Made by a program: the position numbers and the translations under genes. Shown here piece after piece: positions 43,888 to 52,163 of a stretch of DNA of 64,000 nucleotides (its first letter is position 1; each line of letters starts with the position of its first letter). The DNA is taken from positions 248,001 through 312,000 of the forward strand of contig NZ_SNWM01000003.1 in the NCBI RefSeq assembly GCF_004362245.1, read 5' to 3'. A model generated the notes under the pieces. It saw only the letters and a program-made list of their open reading frames with translations. It ran no database searches and was not told the origin of the DNA. This DNA is from Pedobacter duraquae. Its GTDB lineage: Bacteria > Bacteroidota > Bacteroidia > Sphingobacteriales > Sphingobacteriaceae.

Positions 43888-44858
43888 GGTCTGCTATTGA
43901 TGAGTGCCGTACAGATTTCCTGTATACTTTGACTCAGCGGTTTAAATTGTATGCCTATCGTTTTTGTAATCTTGTCATTGCTGTATAAACTCTCATTCAT
44001 GCTGCTCTTTGCTGCGTCGCTTGTTAAGGCGGCGGGCTTTCCGGTAAAGAATGAAGCGAGTTTGGCACCGCGCCAGGCAATGCCCAGCATCCATGCTTTA
44101 GCCTCCTTGGCCGGTGCTTTCACGCCAAACCCCTTGGCAATCTCGGCAAAGAAGGTTTTGTAGTGCAGATTTTCTGCAGAAATGGTAAAACGCTGCCCAT
44201 GTTCTGAGCTGTTCATTAAGGCGATCATGCTTTTCACCACATCCTGCACGTCAACAATTCCCGTAGCACCTTTGGTATAGAAAGCCAAACCCTCTTTTAC
44301 CAGTTTAAAGATGGCACCACTGCCAGAATAACCTGCTCCGGGACCGATAATAACCGAGGGATTTACAATCACCGCATCGAGCCCTTCGGCAATGCCACGC
44401 CACACCTCCATCTCGCCTTCATATTTTGAGATCGCATAAGAATGTACGTTAGGGCTGTATTCCCAGTGGTCATTTTCTGTAATCTGCATTCCTTTTTTGG
44501 CATCACCAAGGGCGGCTACAGAACTTACATGGACCAGTCGCTGGTTGCCGGCAAGGCATAGATGAACAATGTTGCTGGTACCTTCGATGTTAATGCGGAG
44601 CAGTTTTGCCTTGTCTTTAGGGTCAAAAGAAATGAATGCTGCGCAGTGATATACCTGCGTAATCCCTTCAAAAGCATCTTCCAGGGCAGAAAAGTCGTTG
44701 ATGTCAGCAATTCGCCATTCAATCAGGGAGTTGCCCTTCAGCAATTCAGGAATCACGGAGTGTTCCCTTTTTAAGGCGCAGACCCGAAGGCCTTGATTGG
44801 TAAGCTTATGCGTAAGCTCCGCACCTAAAAATCCAGTAGCACCAGTAATCAGGATCAT
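43884..44858 (-). CDS. NAD-dependent epimerase/dehydratase (extended SDR)
   Basis: A 324-residue extended SDR. The ATG at 44858 is chosen because it begins the Rossmann strand directly (MILITGATGFLGAEL); the longer reading to 44978 would run into the divergent gene. The catalytic YxxxK is YAISKYEGE, and the lower part has NPSVIIGPG as in dihydroflavonol reductase/3-beta-HSD-like members. Its stop overlaps the start of the phosphatase fusion gene (ATGA), so they form an operon. Substrate unknown; a link to serine metabolism is only positional. Confidence 0.9.
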   Translation of the reverse strand: MILITGATGFLGAELTHKLTNQGLRVCALKREHSVIPELLKGNSLIEWRIADINDFSALEDAFEGITQVYHCAAFISFDPKDKAKLLRINIEGTSNIVHLCLAGNQRLVHVSSVAALGDAKKGMQITENDHWEYSPNVHSYAISKYEGEMEVWRGIAEGLDAVIVNPSVIIGPGAGYSGSGAIFKLVKEGLAFYTKGATGIVDVQDVVKSMIALMNSSEHGQRFTISAENLHYKTFFAEIAKGFGVKAPAKEAKAWMLGIAWRGAKLASFFTGKPAALTSDAAKSSMNESLYSNDKITKTIGIQFKPLSQSIQEICTALINSRP

Positions 44859-44886
44859 TTCATTTTTTTTAGCTTCTGCATTAATA

Positions 44887-44918
44887 TATGGTCTCAAAAA
44901 TAGATATTTGAGGCCATA
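44887..44918. promoter_or_regulatory. Inverted repeat in a divergent promoter region
   Basis: Twelve-base arms tatggtctcaaa and tttgaggccata pair at 11 of 12 positions around an 8-base spacer, 28 bases from the epimerase start and 13 bases from the arginase-like start. The minus-strand TATTTTTG (44902-44895), a TAnnTTTG box for the epimerase gene, lies inside it. This is the layout of an operator for two divergent genes; the binding protein is unknown. Confidence 0.45.
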
Positions 44919-44931
44919 GATTATATTAATT

Positions 44932-46113
44932 ATGAGCTTATCAGACTTTTTTTTTCCGCTTAATCCGGATAAATTCACGCCTAAAAGTGGATTTTACACC
45001 AGTCAGCTCGGTTTAAAAGCTTTATTTTACACCGATGCCTTTCCAGAACTGGAAGAAAACAGTTACGATATCGCTATTATCGGTGTGCAAGACGATAGGG
45101 CAGCCGTAAACAATAATGGCTGTGCCCTGGGTCCGGATTATTTCCGTGCTCAGTTTTACCTGCTCAATGAAGGCAGTTTTACCAGTAAGATTATCGACCT
45201 GGGGAACATCAAGGCCGGCGCATCGATATCAGACACCTATGTAGCTGTTAAGACCGTTGTTGCTGAGTTGATCAAACTGAATATCCTACCCGTGATTATT
45301 GGCGGGGGTCAGGATATCACCTATGCCCAATATATGGCTTATGAAGAGCTGGAGCAAAAGGTTGACCTTGTTATTGTAGATCCACGCTTTGACCTGGATG
45401 AGGCTGATGATGAAGGTGTTGCCACACGTTCTGATGCCTATTTGAATAAGATCTTTTTACACCAGCCCAATTACCTGTTCAACTTCAGCAATATTGGCTA
45501 TCAGACTTATTACGTAAATCAGGATAGCCTGAAGGTGATGAATAAGCTGTACTTCGATGTACACCGTCTGGGCGAATTTATGGATGATATTTCCCTTACA
45601 GAGCCTATTGTGCGAAACTGTAATATGCTGAGTTTCGATATCTCTGCAATCCGCTCTTCAGATGCGGTGGCCAATGCCAATGCCGGGCCTAATGGATTTT
45701 ATGGCGAGCAGGCCTGCAGAATTGCCCGCTATGCGGGGATGAATGATAAGTTGAACTCAATCGGATTTTATGAGTTTAATCCGGCCTTTGATCAGAATGG
45801 GCAAACAGCAATGCTGCTGGCACAGATTGTCTGGTATTTTATTGATGGCTTTTACAACCGTAAGAAAGATTTCCCGCTTACGCCAAAATCGCAATACCTT
45901 ACGTATAGAACCAGTCTGGCCGACGGTACCGGAGAGATGCTTTTTGTGAAAAGTAAGAAATCTGACCGCTGGTGGATGCAGGTTCCGTACCCTACAGGGA
46001 TATCCAAGAACGAACGATATCACCTGGTGCCCTGCCGTTACGAAGATTACAATACCGCTGTAAATGGCGAGATGCCCGATTTATGGTGGCGTACGTATCA
46101 AAAGTTACTTTAA
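44932..46113 (+). CDS. Arginase-fold (ureohydrolase family) protein with degraded metal site
   Basis: A 393-residue protein of the arginase/agmatinase/formiminoglutamase superfamily. The three metal-binding motifs are recognisable but altered. The usual GGDHS is GGGQD (124-128), so the His ligand is Q127. The usual DAHxD is DPRFD (150-154), so the His is R152. The usual SxDxDxxDP is SFDISAIRSSDA (234-245), with S238 in place of the second Asp. Such changes argue against a normal Mn2 site and a standard ureohydrolase reaction. The last 60 residues (KSKKSDRWWMQVPYP...) are an extra C-terminal segment. It is divergent from the epimerase gene. Confidence 0.85.
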   Translation: MSLSDFFFPLNPDKFTPKSGFYTSQLGLKALFYTDAFPELEENSYDIAIIGVQDDRAAVNNNGCALGPDYFRAQFYLLNEGSFTSKIIDLGNIKAGASISDTYVAVKTVVAELIKLNILPVIIGGGQDITYAQYMAYEELEQKVDLVIVDPRFDLDEADDEGVATRSDAYLNKIFLHQPNYLFNFSNIGYQTYYVNQDSLKVMNKLYFDVHRLGEFMDDISLTEPIVRNCNMLSFDISAIRSSDAVANANAGPNGFYGEQACRIARYAGMNDKLNSIGFYEFNPAFDQNGQTAMLLAQIVWYFIDGFYNRKKDFPLTPKSQYLTYRTSLADGTGEMLFVKSKKSDRWWMQVPYPTGISKNERYHLVPCRYEDYNTAVNGEMPDLWWRTYQKLL

Positions 46114-46152
46114 TTTTACGGGATTTCTAGTAAATAATTGAATTTCAATAAT

Positions 46153-46160
46153 TATCTTTG
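46153..46160 (+). promoter_or_regulatory. TAnnTTTG box upstream of the TlpA-like gene
   Basis: TATCTTTG lies 37 bases before the ATG at 46198 and fits the -7 consensus exactly. No TTG sits at the standard 19-base spacing, so the match is partial. Confidence 0.45.
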
Positions 46161-46197
46161 AGTTCAAGACCATATCAACCCCAAAAAACCACAAACA

Positions 46198-47346
46198 ATG
46201 AAAAAGATGATATTATCGGCTGCGTTATTATTGCCAATCGCAGCTATGGCTCAGGGCGGCTTTGTCCTTAAGGGTAAAGTAGGTGCTTTAAATGCGCCAG
46301 CTAAAGCTTACTTGGCTTATAGAGTAGGATCAACTCAGGTTACTGATTCGGCCGATATTAAAGGCGGTGTTTTCGAATTTAAAGGCAAAGTAGCCAATCC
46401 AGTTTCTGCGTCAATCAGAATCAAACATGATGCAACACCAGTAGATCCTGCTAAACGGGTGCCACTTGATGTGCTTGGATTTTATATCGAGAACAAAACG
46501 TTCAGCCTGACAGCTGCTGACTCCGTAAAAAAAGCAGTGATTAAAGGGTCTCCTGTTAATGAGGATAACGCAAAGCTAAAAGCTGCACTTAAGCCGGCGG
46601 CTGATAAAATGGCTGCATTGAATGCAGAATATAGCAGCAAAACGCCTGAGCAGCGTAAAGACAAGGCGTACATGCAGACCGTTTACGATCGTTCGGATGC
46701 TATCGAAAAGGAAATGGGCCCTCTTAACCAAAAATTTATTGACGAGAATCCATCTTCTTATGTAGCCCTTGTCGCTTTCAGAACAGTATTGGGATATGAC
46801 ATCGACCCTAAAACTGCAGAACCTGCTTTTAACAAATTCAGTGCTGAATTAAAAGCAACAACTTTAGGTAAAGACATTTCAAATGCAATTGCTGGTGCTA
46901 AAAAATCGCAAATTGGTATCATGGCTGCAGACTTTACGCAGAATGATCCAGACGGTAAACCAGTTAAATTATCTGATTTCAAAGGTAAATATGTACTGGT
47001 AGATTTCTGGGCTTCATGGTGCGGACCTTGTCGCCAGGAAAACCCGAACGTAGTTGTTGCCTTCAACAAATACAAAGACAAAAACTTTACTGTTTTGGGT
47101 GTTTCATTAGACAGACCTGATGGTAAAGAAAAATGGATCAAGGCGATCAAAGACGATAACTTAACATGGACTCATGTGTCTGACTTAAATTATTTCGACA
47201 ACGCAGTTTCAAAAATGTACGGTGTACAGGCTATTCCATTTAACTTCCTGGTAGATCCAACTGGTAAAATCGTTGGCAGAAACTTAAGAGAAGAGGCTTT
47301 ACAAGCTAAGCTTGCTGAACTCCTTGGAAGCAAAGCATCTAAATAA
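46198..47346 (+). CDS. TlpA-like periplasmic thioredoxin with DUF4369-type N-terminus
   Basis: A 382-residue exported thiol-disulfide protein. The signal peptide is MKKMILSAALLLPIAAMAQG. Residues 25-230 are the DUF4369-like beta domain and a helical linker common in Bacteroidota. The thioredoxin domain starts near 240, with the active site FWASWCGPC and the cis-Pro in QAIPFNFLVDP. It probably reduces envelope disulfides, for example in cytochrome c maturation. It is monocistronic with a very strong terminator. Confidence 0.93.
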   Translation: MKKMILSAALLLPIAAMAQGGFVLKGKVGALNAPAKAYLAYRVGSTQVTDSADIKGGVFEFKGKVANPVSASIRIKHDATPVDPAKRVPLDVLGFYIENKTFSLTAADSVKKAVIKGSPVNEDNAKLKAALKPAADKMAALNAEYSSKTPEQRKDKAYMQTVYDRSDAIEKEMGPLNQKFIDENPSSYVALVAFRTVLGYDIDPKTAEPAFNKFSAELKATTLGKDISNAIAGAKKSQIGIMAADFTQNDPDGKPVKLSDFKGKYVLVDFWASWCGPCRQENPNVVVAFNKYKDKNFTVLGVSLDRPDGKEKWIKAIKDDNLTWTHVSDLNYFDNAVSKMYGVQAIPFNFLVDPTGKIVGRNLREEALQAKLAELLGSKASK

Positions 47347-47381
47347 TTTTATTAAGGTTACAAATATTTAAATTTCAAAAG

Positions 47382-47412
47382 GCTGGCCCGTATTCGGGCC
47401 GGCTTTTTTTTT
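47382..47412 (+). terminator. Intrinsic terminator of the TlpA-like gene
   Basis: A 9-bp GC-rich stem (gctggcccg / cgggccggc, one G-T pair) with a TATT loop is followed by nine T. Confidence 0.93.
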
Positions 47413-47728
47413 GTCCGGCGGGCAAATGGGGCATCGTACTGACTATACACACAAGCTAGTGAGTCCGTTCTGCAGCCATAGTGCTTCCGTAGTGGTACCG
47501 TAATTACCTCGATATTGCATCGGGCTTGCGTCGGTGTTGAAAGGGTGTTGCGTCGGTCTGCTACCGAACCAACACCGAACCAACCCCGAACTAACACCGA
47601 CGCAACACCGAAGGAATCATGGTAGCATGCCGAACACAGTTTGGACTCACCTTTTACTCATGTAAAACTGTGCTTCAGCAAATGTGCGCGCCATTATTTA
47701 GCGTGTTGCGAGGTAGTGAAAAATAAGG
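47413..47728. other. Long intergenic region between the TlpA-like and TPR-kinase genes
   Basis: Apart from the terminator before it, this is the only stretch over 300 bases without a gene. It contains the 11-bp-unit repeat array (47525-47614) and, after it, a further inverted repeat cacagttt / aaactgtg (47635-47642 and 47665-47672). I see no convincing reading frame, tRNA or promoter in it. It lies between the 3' ends of two convergent genes, so it need hold no promoter. Confidence 0.8.
47525..47614. repeat. Array of 11-bp units forming a large inverted repeat
   Basis: Right of a 5-base centre (47558-47562) are four and a half tandem 11-base units: accgaaccaac, accgaaccaac, cccgaactaac, accgacgcaac, accgaagg (47563-47614). 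Left of it are three units in inverse orientation: cttgcgtcggt, gttgaaagggt, gttgcgtcggt (47525-47557). A perfect 14-bp inverted repeat joins 47544-47557 to 47596-47609. The 11-base step is one helical turn. From memory, similar GTCGGTGTTG-like intergenic repeats occur in related genomes, but I could not check this. Confidence 0.9.
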
Positions 47729-49813
47729 TTATGATTTTGCAGCAGGCAGCTCAACCCAGAAGGTCGTCCCTTCGCCAGGGTTGCTCTCGAACCAGATCTT
47801 CCCTTTATTCTGCACTATCATGTCCTTACAAAGGACAAGACCGAGACGATTTCCCTTTTCACCATGTGTGCCGGTACTCAGGGCATGATCCAGGTTAAAC
47901 AGGTTATTCCGGGTTTTCTCATTGATACCAGGACCGGTATCATGTATAGACATGATTACCGAAGTGCCTTGTTGTGCTGCATAGAAAGAGATCGTATCTC
48001 CGGGATTGCAAAACTTAATGCTGTTAGACAACAGGTTTCTGATCACCAGGTTGATCATATTGTCATCAGCAAAGGCATATACCTGCTCTGCATCGGCATC
48101 TTTAAGGGTCAGACTTTTTAACCCGGCATTGGTCTCAAACATCGCCACGTTTTCGGCGATCAGGCGGCTAAGGTTAAAACGTACAGGATTTACCTGCATA
48201 CCGTCGAGCTGGTTTTTTGACCATTCCAGCAAGTTATCGAGGAAGGTTCCGGTTGACAGAATAGTTCCTTCCATTTTACCCAGCAACATGCCCAGCTCAT
48301 GCGCTTCAATATCACCTTCCCTATAGATTGTAAACAAGGACTGCAGGGTGTTGAGTGGGCTTCGCAGATCATGAGAAATGATGGAAAAAAACTTATTCTT
48401 GACTTCATTCAGCATGCTGAGTTCCTGGTTATAGGCGTCAATTTCTTCTTTTTGCAGCAAGAGCATCCTATTGGCCTTTTGTTTTTCCTTGTTGCTGCGG
48501 TACAGCTGCATAAGCATCAGTGATACAGAGATCAGGATAACCAGTGTTACGGAGATTGCAGTGCTGTAATTATTTAGCCGGGTTACATAATCGGTATTTT
48601 TGGAGCTGATCAGTTGGTTGTCTTTTTCAAGTTCTGCATTTTCGGTCCTCGTTCTGCTGAATTCAGCAAGGGTAATGTCTTTTAGTGTTTTTTCTGCCTG
48701 TATGCTCCGTTCTACTGCTAGAAAATTAGTTTGATAGGCAAAGGCTTTGTTGATGTCGCCAGTATTTTTATATACGATAACCAATGTTTCCAGGGCTGCA
48801 GACTCCGCGATTTTTGACTTTACCTCCTGTGCAATCTTAAGGGCGGCATTTGCGTTTGCTGCAGCCTGTGCAAAGTTTTTCATGGCGATATAAACCTCTG
48901 CCATTAGCCTGAGCACATTACCTTCCAGAAATTTATCCTTTAAAATGCGCGTTTCGGCAAGTGCTTTCTTCAATACGGTAAGGGCGCCAGTGTATTCTTT
49001 CTGATGAAGTAGTACTGTAGCAATGCCTTTTCTTGACAAGGAACTGCCATTCAGATCACCCATGCCTTCGCGGATTGTCAGACCTCGCTGGTGGTAATCA
49101 AGCGCCTTAGTGGCATCATTTAAAGCAAGGTAAATATTTCCCAATTCATACAAAACACTGCCAATCCCGGCCTGGTCTTTACTTCTTGTATAGCTGTTCA
49201 GCGCCTGGTTAAAATAACTTTCCGCAAGTTTATACTGCTTTAGATCGAAATAGATTGATCCGATATTGACATAACATTGGTTGATCCCACGTGTATAGCC
49301 TATCTTCTTGTAAATTTCCAATGCCTGGAAATTGTATTTGATAGACTCCAGCTTATTATCAAGTCGGTCATAAGCGTAAGCTATGTCGGCAAGACTGCGG
49401 CCGGTGCCTATGAGGTACTTGCTTTTGACCGACTGCTTATGTGCGAGTTCAAAATAATACAGGGCGCTATCGAGTTTACTGCGAATGCCATAGGAGATGC
49501 CCATATGGATATAGGCATCGGCCACTGCCGAATCATTGTCCAGTTTCTCGCCGAGCTGCTTATATATGGTCGCATACTCAAATTTTAATTCGGGATCAAC
49601 AGTGGAGTAGGCTTCGGTAAGTTGTTGGAGTAAGCGTAGCCTTGAAGTATCTGATTTAGCCGATTTATATTCCTTTTGCAGGGTCTTAACTTTAGAGATC
49701 TGCGCAAAACATGGGTTGATCAGGAACAGCCCTATCCAGTAGTACCGAACTAAAATAAACCTGCTGATTCTTGCGATTCCTGTCATTAACCTGTTGCGCT
49801 GTATTTTACCCAT
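47729..49813 (-). CDS. Orphan TPR-containing sensor histidine kinase
   Basis: A 694-residue membrane kinase. The hydrophobic N-terminus (WIGLFLINPCFAQ) is a signal peptide. Residues about 60-370 are six or more TPR repeats in the periplasm (YFELAHKQS, AESYFNQALNSYTR, ALDYHQRGLTIREG). A transmembrane helix at about 415-435 and a coiled coil lead to the HisKA domain (H in FSIISHDLRSPLNTL) and an ATPase domain (NLVIRNLLSNSIKF, DTGPGI, GLVLCKDMI). No response regulator gene is adjacent. The stimulus is unknown; periplasmic TPRs suggest sensing through a protein partner. Confidence 0.93.
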   Translation of the reverse strand: MGKIQRNRLMTGIARISRFILVRYYWIGLFLINPCFAQISKVKTLQKEYKSAKSDTSRLRLLQQLTEAYSTVDPELKFEYATIYKQLGEKLDNDSAVADAYIHMGISYGIRSKLDSALYYFELAHKQSVKSKYLIGTGRSLADIAYAYDRLDNKLESIKYNFQALEIYKKIGYTRGINQCYVNIGSIYFDLKQYKLAESYFNQALNSYTRSKDQAGIGSVLYELGNIYLALNDATKALDYHQRGLTIREGMGDLNGSSLSRKGIATVLLHQKEYTGALTVLKKALAETRILKDKFLEGNVLRLMAEVYIAMKNFAQAAANANAALKIAQEVKSKIAESAALETLVIVYKNTGDINKAFAYQTNFLAVERSIQAEKTLKDITLAEFSRTRTENAELEKDNQLISSKNTDYVTRLNNYSTAISVTLVILISVSLMLMQLYRSNKEKQKANRMLLLQKEEIDAYNQELSMLNEVKNKFFSIISHDLRSPLNTLQSLFTIYREGDIEAHELGMLLGKMEGTILSTGTFLDNLLEWSKNQLDGMQVNPVRFNLSRLIAENVAMFETNAGLKSLTLKDADAEQVYAFADDNMINLVIRNLLSNSIKFCNPGDTISFYAAQQGTSVIMSIHDTGPGINEKTRNNLFNLDHALSTGTHGEKGNRLGLVLCKDMIVQNKGKIWFESNPGEGTTFWVELPAAKS

Positions 49814-49978
49814 ACCGTCTGCTGACGGGTGCTGCGCAAAATGTTCTTAAAATGAATATATCCCTCTTTCATGCTAAAATAATGAAATACTTAAGATTTC
49901 AAGAAAATATTTAAATCTATCCAAAAAACAAGGGAGCGCTATCGATGTTATTGTTAATAAATACGTTTATTGGGCCTT

Positions 49979-50692
49979 ATGAGTTTTTTAACTGCTGAAT
50001 GGAGAAAGCTGGCTATTGCTAATTATGCAGTGGATGAGCGTGTGCTGTTGCCTTATCTCCCGGCGGGTACAGAACTTGATCTGTGGAACGGTAAGTGTTA
50101 TGTTAGCCTGATCGGTTTCTTATTTAAGAACGTTAAGTTGTTGGGTGTACGCATTCCTTTTCATGCCAATTTTGAGGAAGTTAACCTGCGCTTTTATGTT
50201 CGGTATAAGGATGCTGAAGTCTGGAAACGTGGTGTTGTCTTTATCAGAGAGATTGTTCCGCGTTACGCCATCTCCTTTATTGCCAATACCATTTACAATG
50301 AGAATTATGTTGCCGTACCAATGAAGCACAGCTGGCTGGAGACCAACGAAAGCCTTGATGTAGCATACCATTGGCGCTATAAAAGGCAGTGGCAATACAT
50401 CAAAATGCAGGCTGGTGCCGAGTTAGAAGAAATCCTGCCAGAGAGCGAGGCAGAATTTATTACTGAACATTATTGGGGCTATGCCCGATATAATGAGCAG
50501 CGGACAAATGCCTATGAGGTGATCCATCCGCGCTGGATGCAGTACAAGATAAAAAGCTTTTCCATCCACATAGATTTTGCGCTGAACTACGGTAAGCAGT
50601 TTGCGTTTTTAAATCAGCAACAGCCCGATTCGGTAATGCTCGCCGAAGGTTCTGAGGTGTCTGTCGAGACCAAGAAAGTGATTTGCCTGTAA
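49979..50692 (+). CDS. DUF2071 (YqjF-like) protein
   Basis: A 237-residue cytoplasmic protein starting at the ATG at 49979 (MSFLTAEWRKLAIANY); an in-frame TTG at 49970 is unlikely. The phrases LPYLPAGTELDLWNGKCYVSLIGFLF and ANFEEVNLRFYVRY are characteristic of DUF2071, an acetoacetate-decarboxylase-like fold. No biochemical role is established that I know of. It is convergent with purD, with 3 bases between the stop codons. Confidence 0.87.
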   Translation: MSFLTAEWRKLAIANYAVDERVLLPYLPAGTELDLWNGKCYVSLIGFLFKNVKLLGVRIPFHANFEEVNLRFYVRYKDAEVWKRGVVFIREIVPRYAISFIANTIYNENYVAVPMKHSWLETNESLDVAYHWRYKRQWQYIKMQAGAELEEILPESEAEFITEHYWGYARYNEQRTNAYEVIHPRWMQYKIKSFSIHIDFALNYGKQFAFLNQQQPDSVMLAEGSEVSVETKKVICL

Positions 50693-50695
50693 TGC

Positions 50696-51967
50696 CTACA
50701 TCAGATCAAAGCCGATATCCTCTCTGAAGTATTTACCATCAAAGTAGATTCTTGCGGCATCGGCGGTTGCCGACTGCAAGGCTTCGAAGAAAGTATCCTG
50801 TATGCTTGTTACCGCAAGTACACGTCCGCCATTGCTTTTAATCACGCCGCCATCAGCTAACGTTCCTGCATGGAAAGCAATAGATTTGCGGATGTTCTCA
50901 ATACCGGTAATGGCTTTGCCTTTCTCATAATCACCAGGGTAACCACCCGCAACAATCATTACCGTTGCTGCATTTTTAGGGCTTATTGTTAGCGTAACAT
51001 CTTTTAGTCTTTTCTGTGCAGCGGCAACAAAAACTTCAACAAGGTCATTCTCAATCCTCGGGATAACGCTTTCTGTTTCCGGATCACCCATTCTGCAATT
51101 GTATTCAATTACAAAAGGTTTTCCATCTACTTTGATCAATCCGAAGAAGATAAAACCTGTATAATCGATCTCATCTTTCTTCAATCCTTCAATTGTTGGG
51201 ACGATGATGGTCTGTTCAACTTCTTTTAAAAATTCTGGCGTTGCAAAAGGAACAGGGGATACTGAACCCATCCCACCGGTATTTAATCCGGTATCGGCCT
51301 GCCCGATTCTTTTATAGTCTTTGGCCTCGGGAAGGATGACATAGTTGTCGCCATCAGTCAACACGAACACCGAAAGCTCGATGCCTGATAAGAATTCTTC
51401 AACAACTACCGTGGTACCGGCATCACCAAATTTACCACTCAGCATCAGCTGTAGTTCTTCCTGTGCTTCCTTACGGTCTTCCAGGATCAGTACACCTTTA
51501 CCTGCGGCAAGGCCATCGGCTTTTAATACAATTGGCAAGGCATGGTGTTCCAGGTAGGTAAGTCCTTCTTCAAGGTTATCCTTAGTAAAAGACCTTGAGC
51601 CTGCGGCAGGAATGCCGTGGCGTACCATAAATTGTTTAGAAAAATCTTTACTTCCTTCCAGGATGGCGCCTTCTTTTTTAGGGCCTATTACAGGGATATG
51701 AGCCAGCTGCTCATCGGCAAGGAAGAAGTCATGAATACCATTTACCAAAGGCTCTTCAGGTCCTACAACAACAAATTCAATCTGCTCCTTGATAACCAGG
51801 GCCTTTACGGCTTCGAAGTCGTTGGGATTTACATTGATGTTTTTGCCGTAAGCAGCAGTACCACCATTTCCCGGGGCGATTACTAAGTTGCTGCATAGTG
51901 GAGACTGACTCATTTTCCAGGCTAGGGCGCTTTCTCTGCCGCCGGATCCTAATAGTAAGATATTCAT
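50696..51967 (-). CDS. purD: Phosphoribosylamine-glycine ligase
   Basis: ATP-grasp enzyme of the second step of purine synthesis. The N-terminus MNILLLGSGGRESALAWKM binds phosphoribosylamine. The ATP-grasp core includes IVLKADGLAAGKGVLI, VEEFLSGIELSVFVLTDG and RMGDPETESVIPRI. The 423 residues are standard. It stands alone and is not in a pur operon. Confidence 0.96.
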   Translation of the reverse strand: MNILLLGSGGRESALAWKMSQSPLCSNLVIAPGNGGTAAYGKNINVNPNDFEAVKALVIKEQIEFVVVGPEEPLVNGIHDFFLADEQLAHIPVIGPKKEGAILEGSKDFSKQFMVRHGIPAAGSRSFTKDNLEEGLTYLEHHALPIVLKADGLAAGKGVLILEDRKEAQEELQLMLSGKFGDAGTTVVVEEFLSGIELSVFVLTDGDNYVILPEAKDYKRIGQADTGLNTGGMGSVSPVPFATPEFLKEVEQTIIVPTIEGLKKDEIDYTGFIFFGLIKVDGKPFVIEYNCRMGDPETESVIPRIENDLVEVFVAAAQKRLKDVTLTISPKNAATVMIVAGGYPGDYEKGKAITGIENIRKSIAFHAGTLADGGVIKSNGGRVLAVTSIQDTFFEALQSATADAARIYFDGKYFREDIGFDLM

Positions 51968-52163
51968 AGGGGCAAAGATACCGCTTTGCGTAACTTTTTA
52001 TAGTTTATGTTGAATTATCCTGAAATAATGCCCGATAGCTTAAACAAAGTACAGGATATTTAGTAATTTTAGCGCCCGACAACTGCCATTATGACTTATA
52101 GATTACTATGGCGTGGTTGTTGTAATTTTAGGATTTTAAACAAACAAAAGACAGAAATAAGAG

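Noticed and set aside
47525..47614. CRISPR array
   Set aside because: Units are 11 bases, adjoin without spacers and change orientation, and no cas genes are present.
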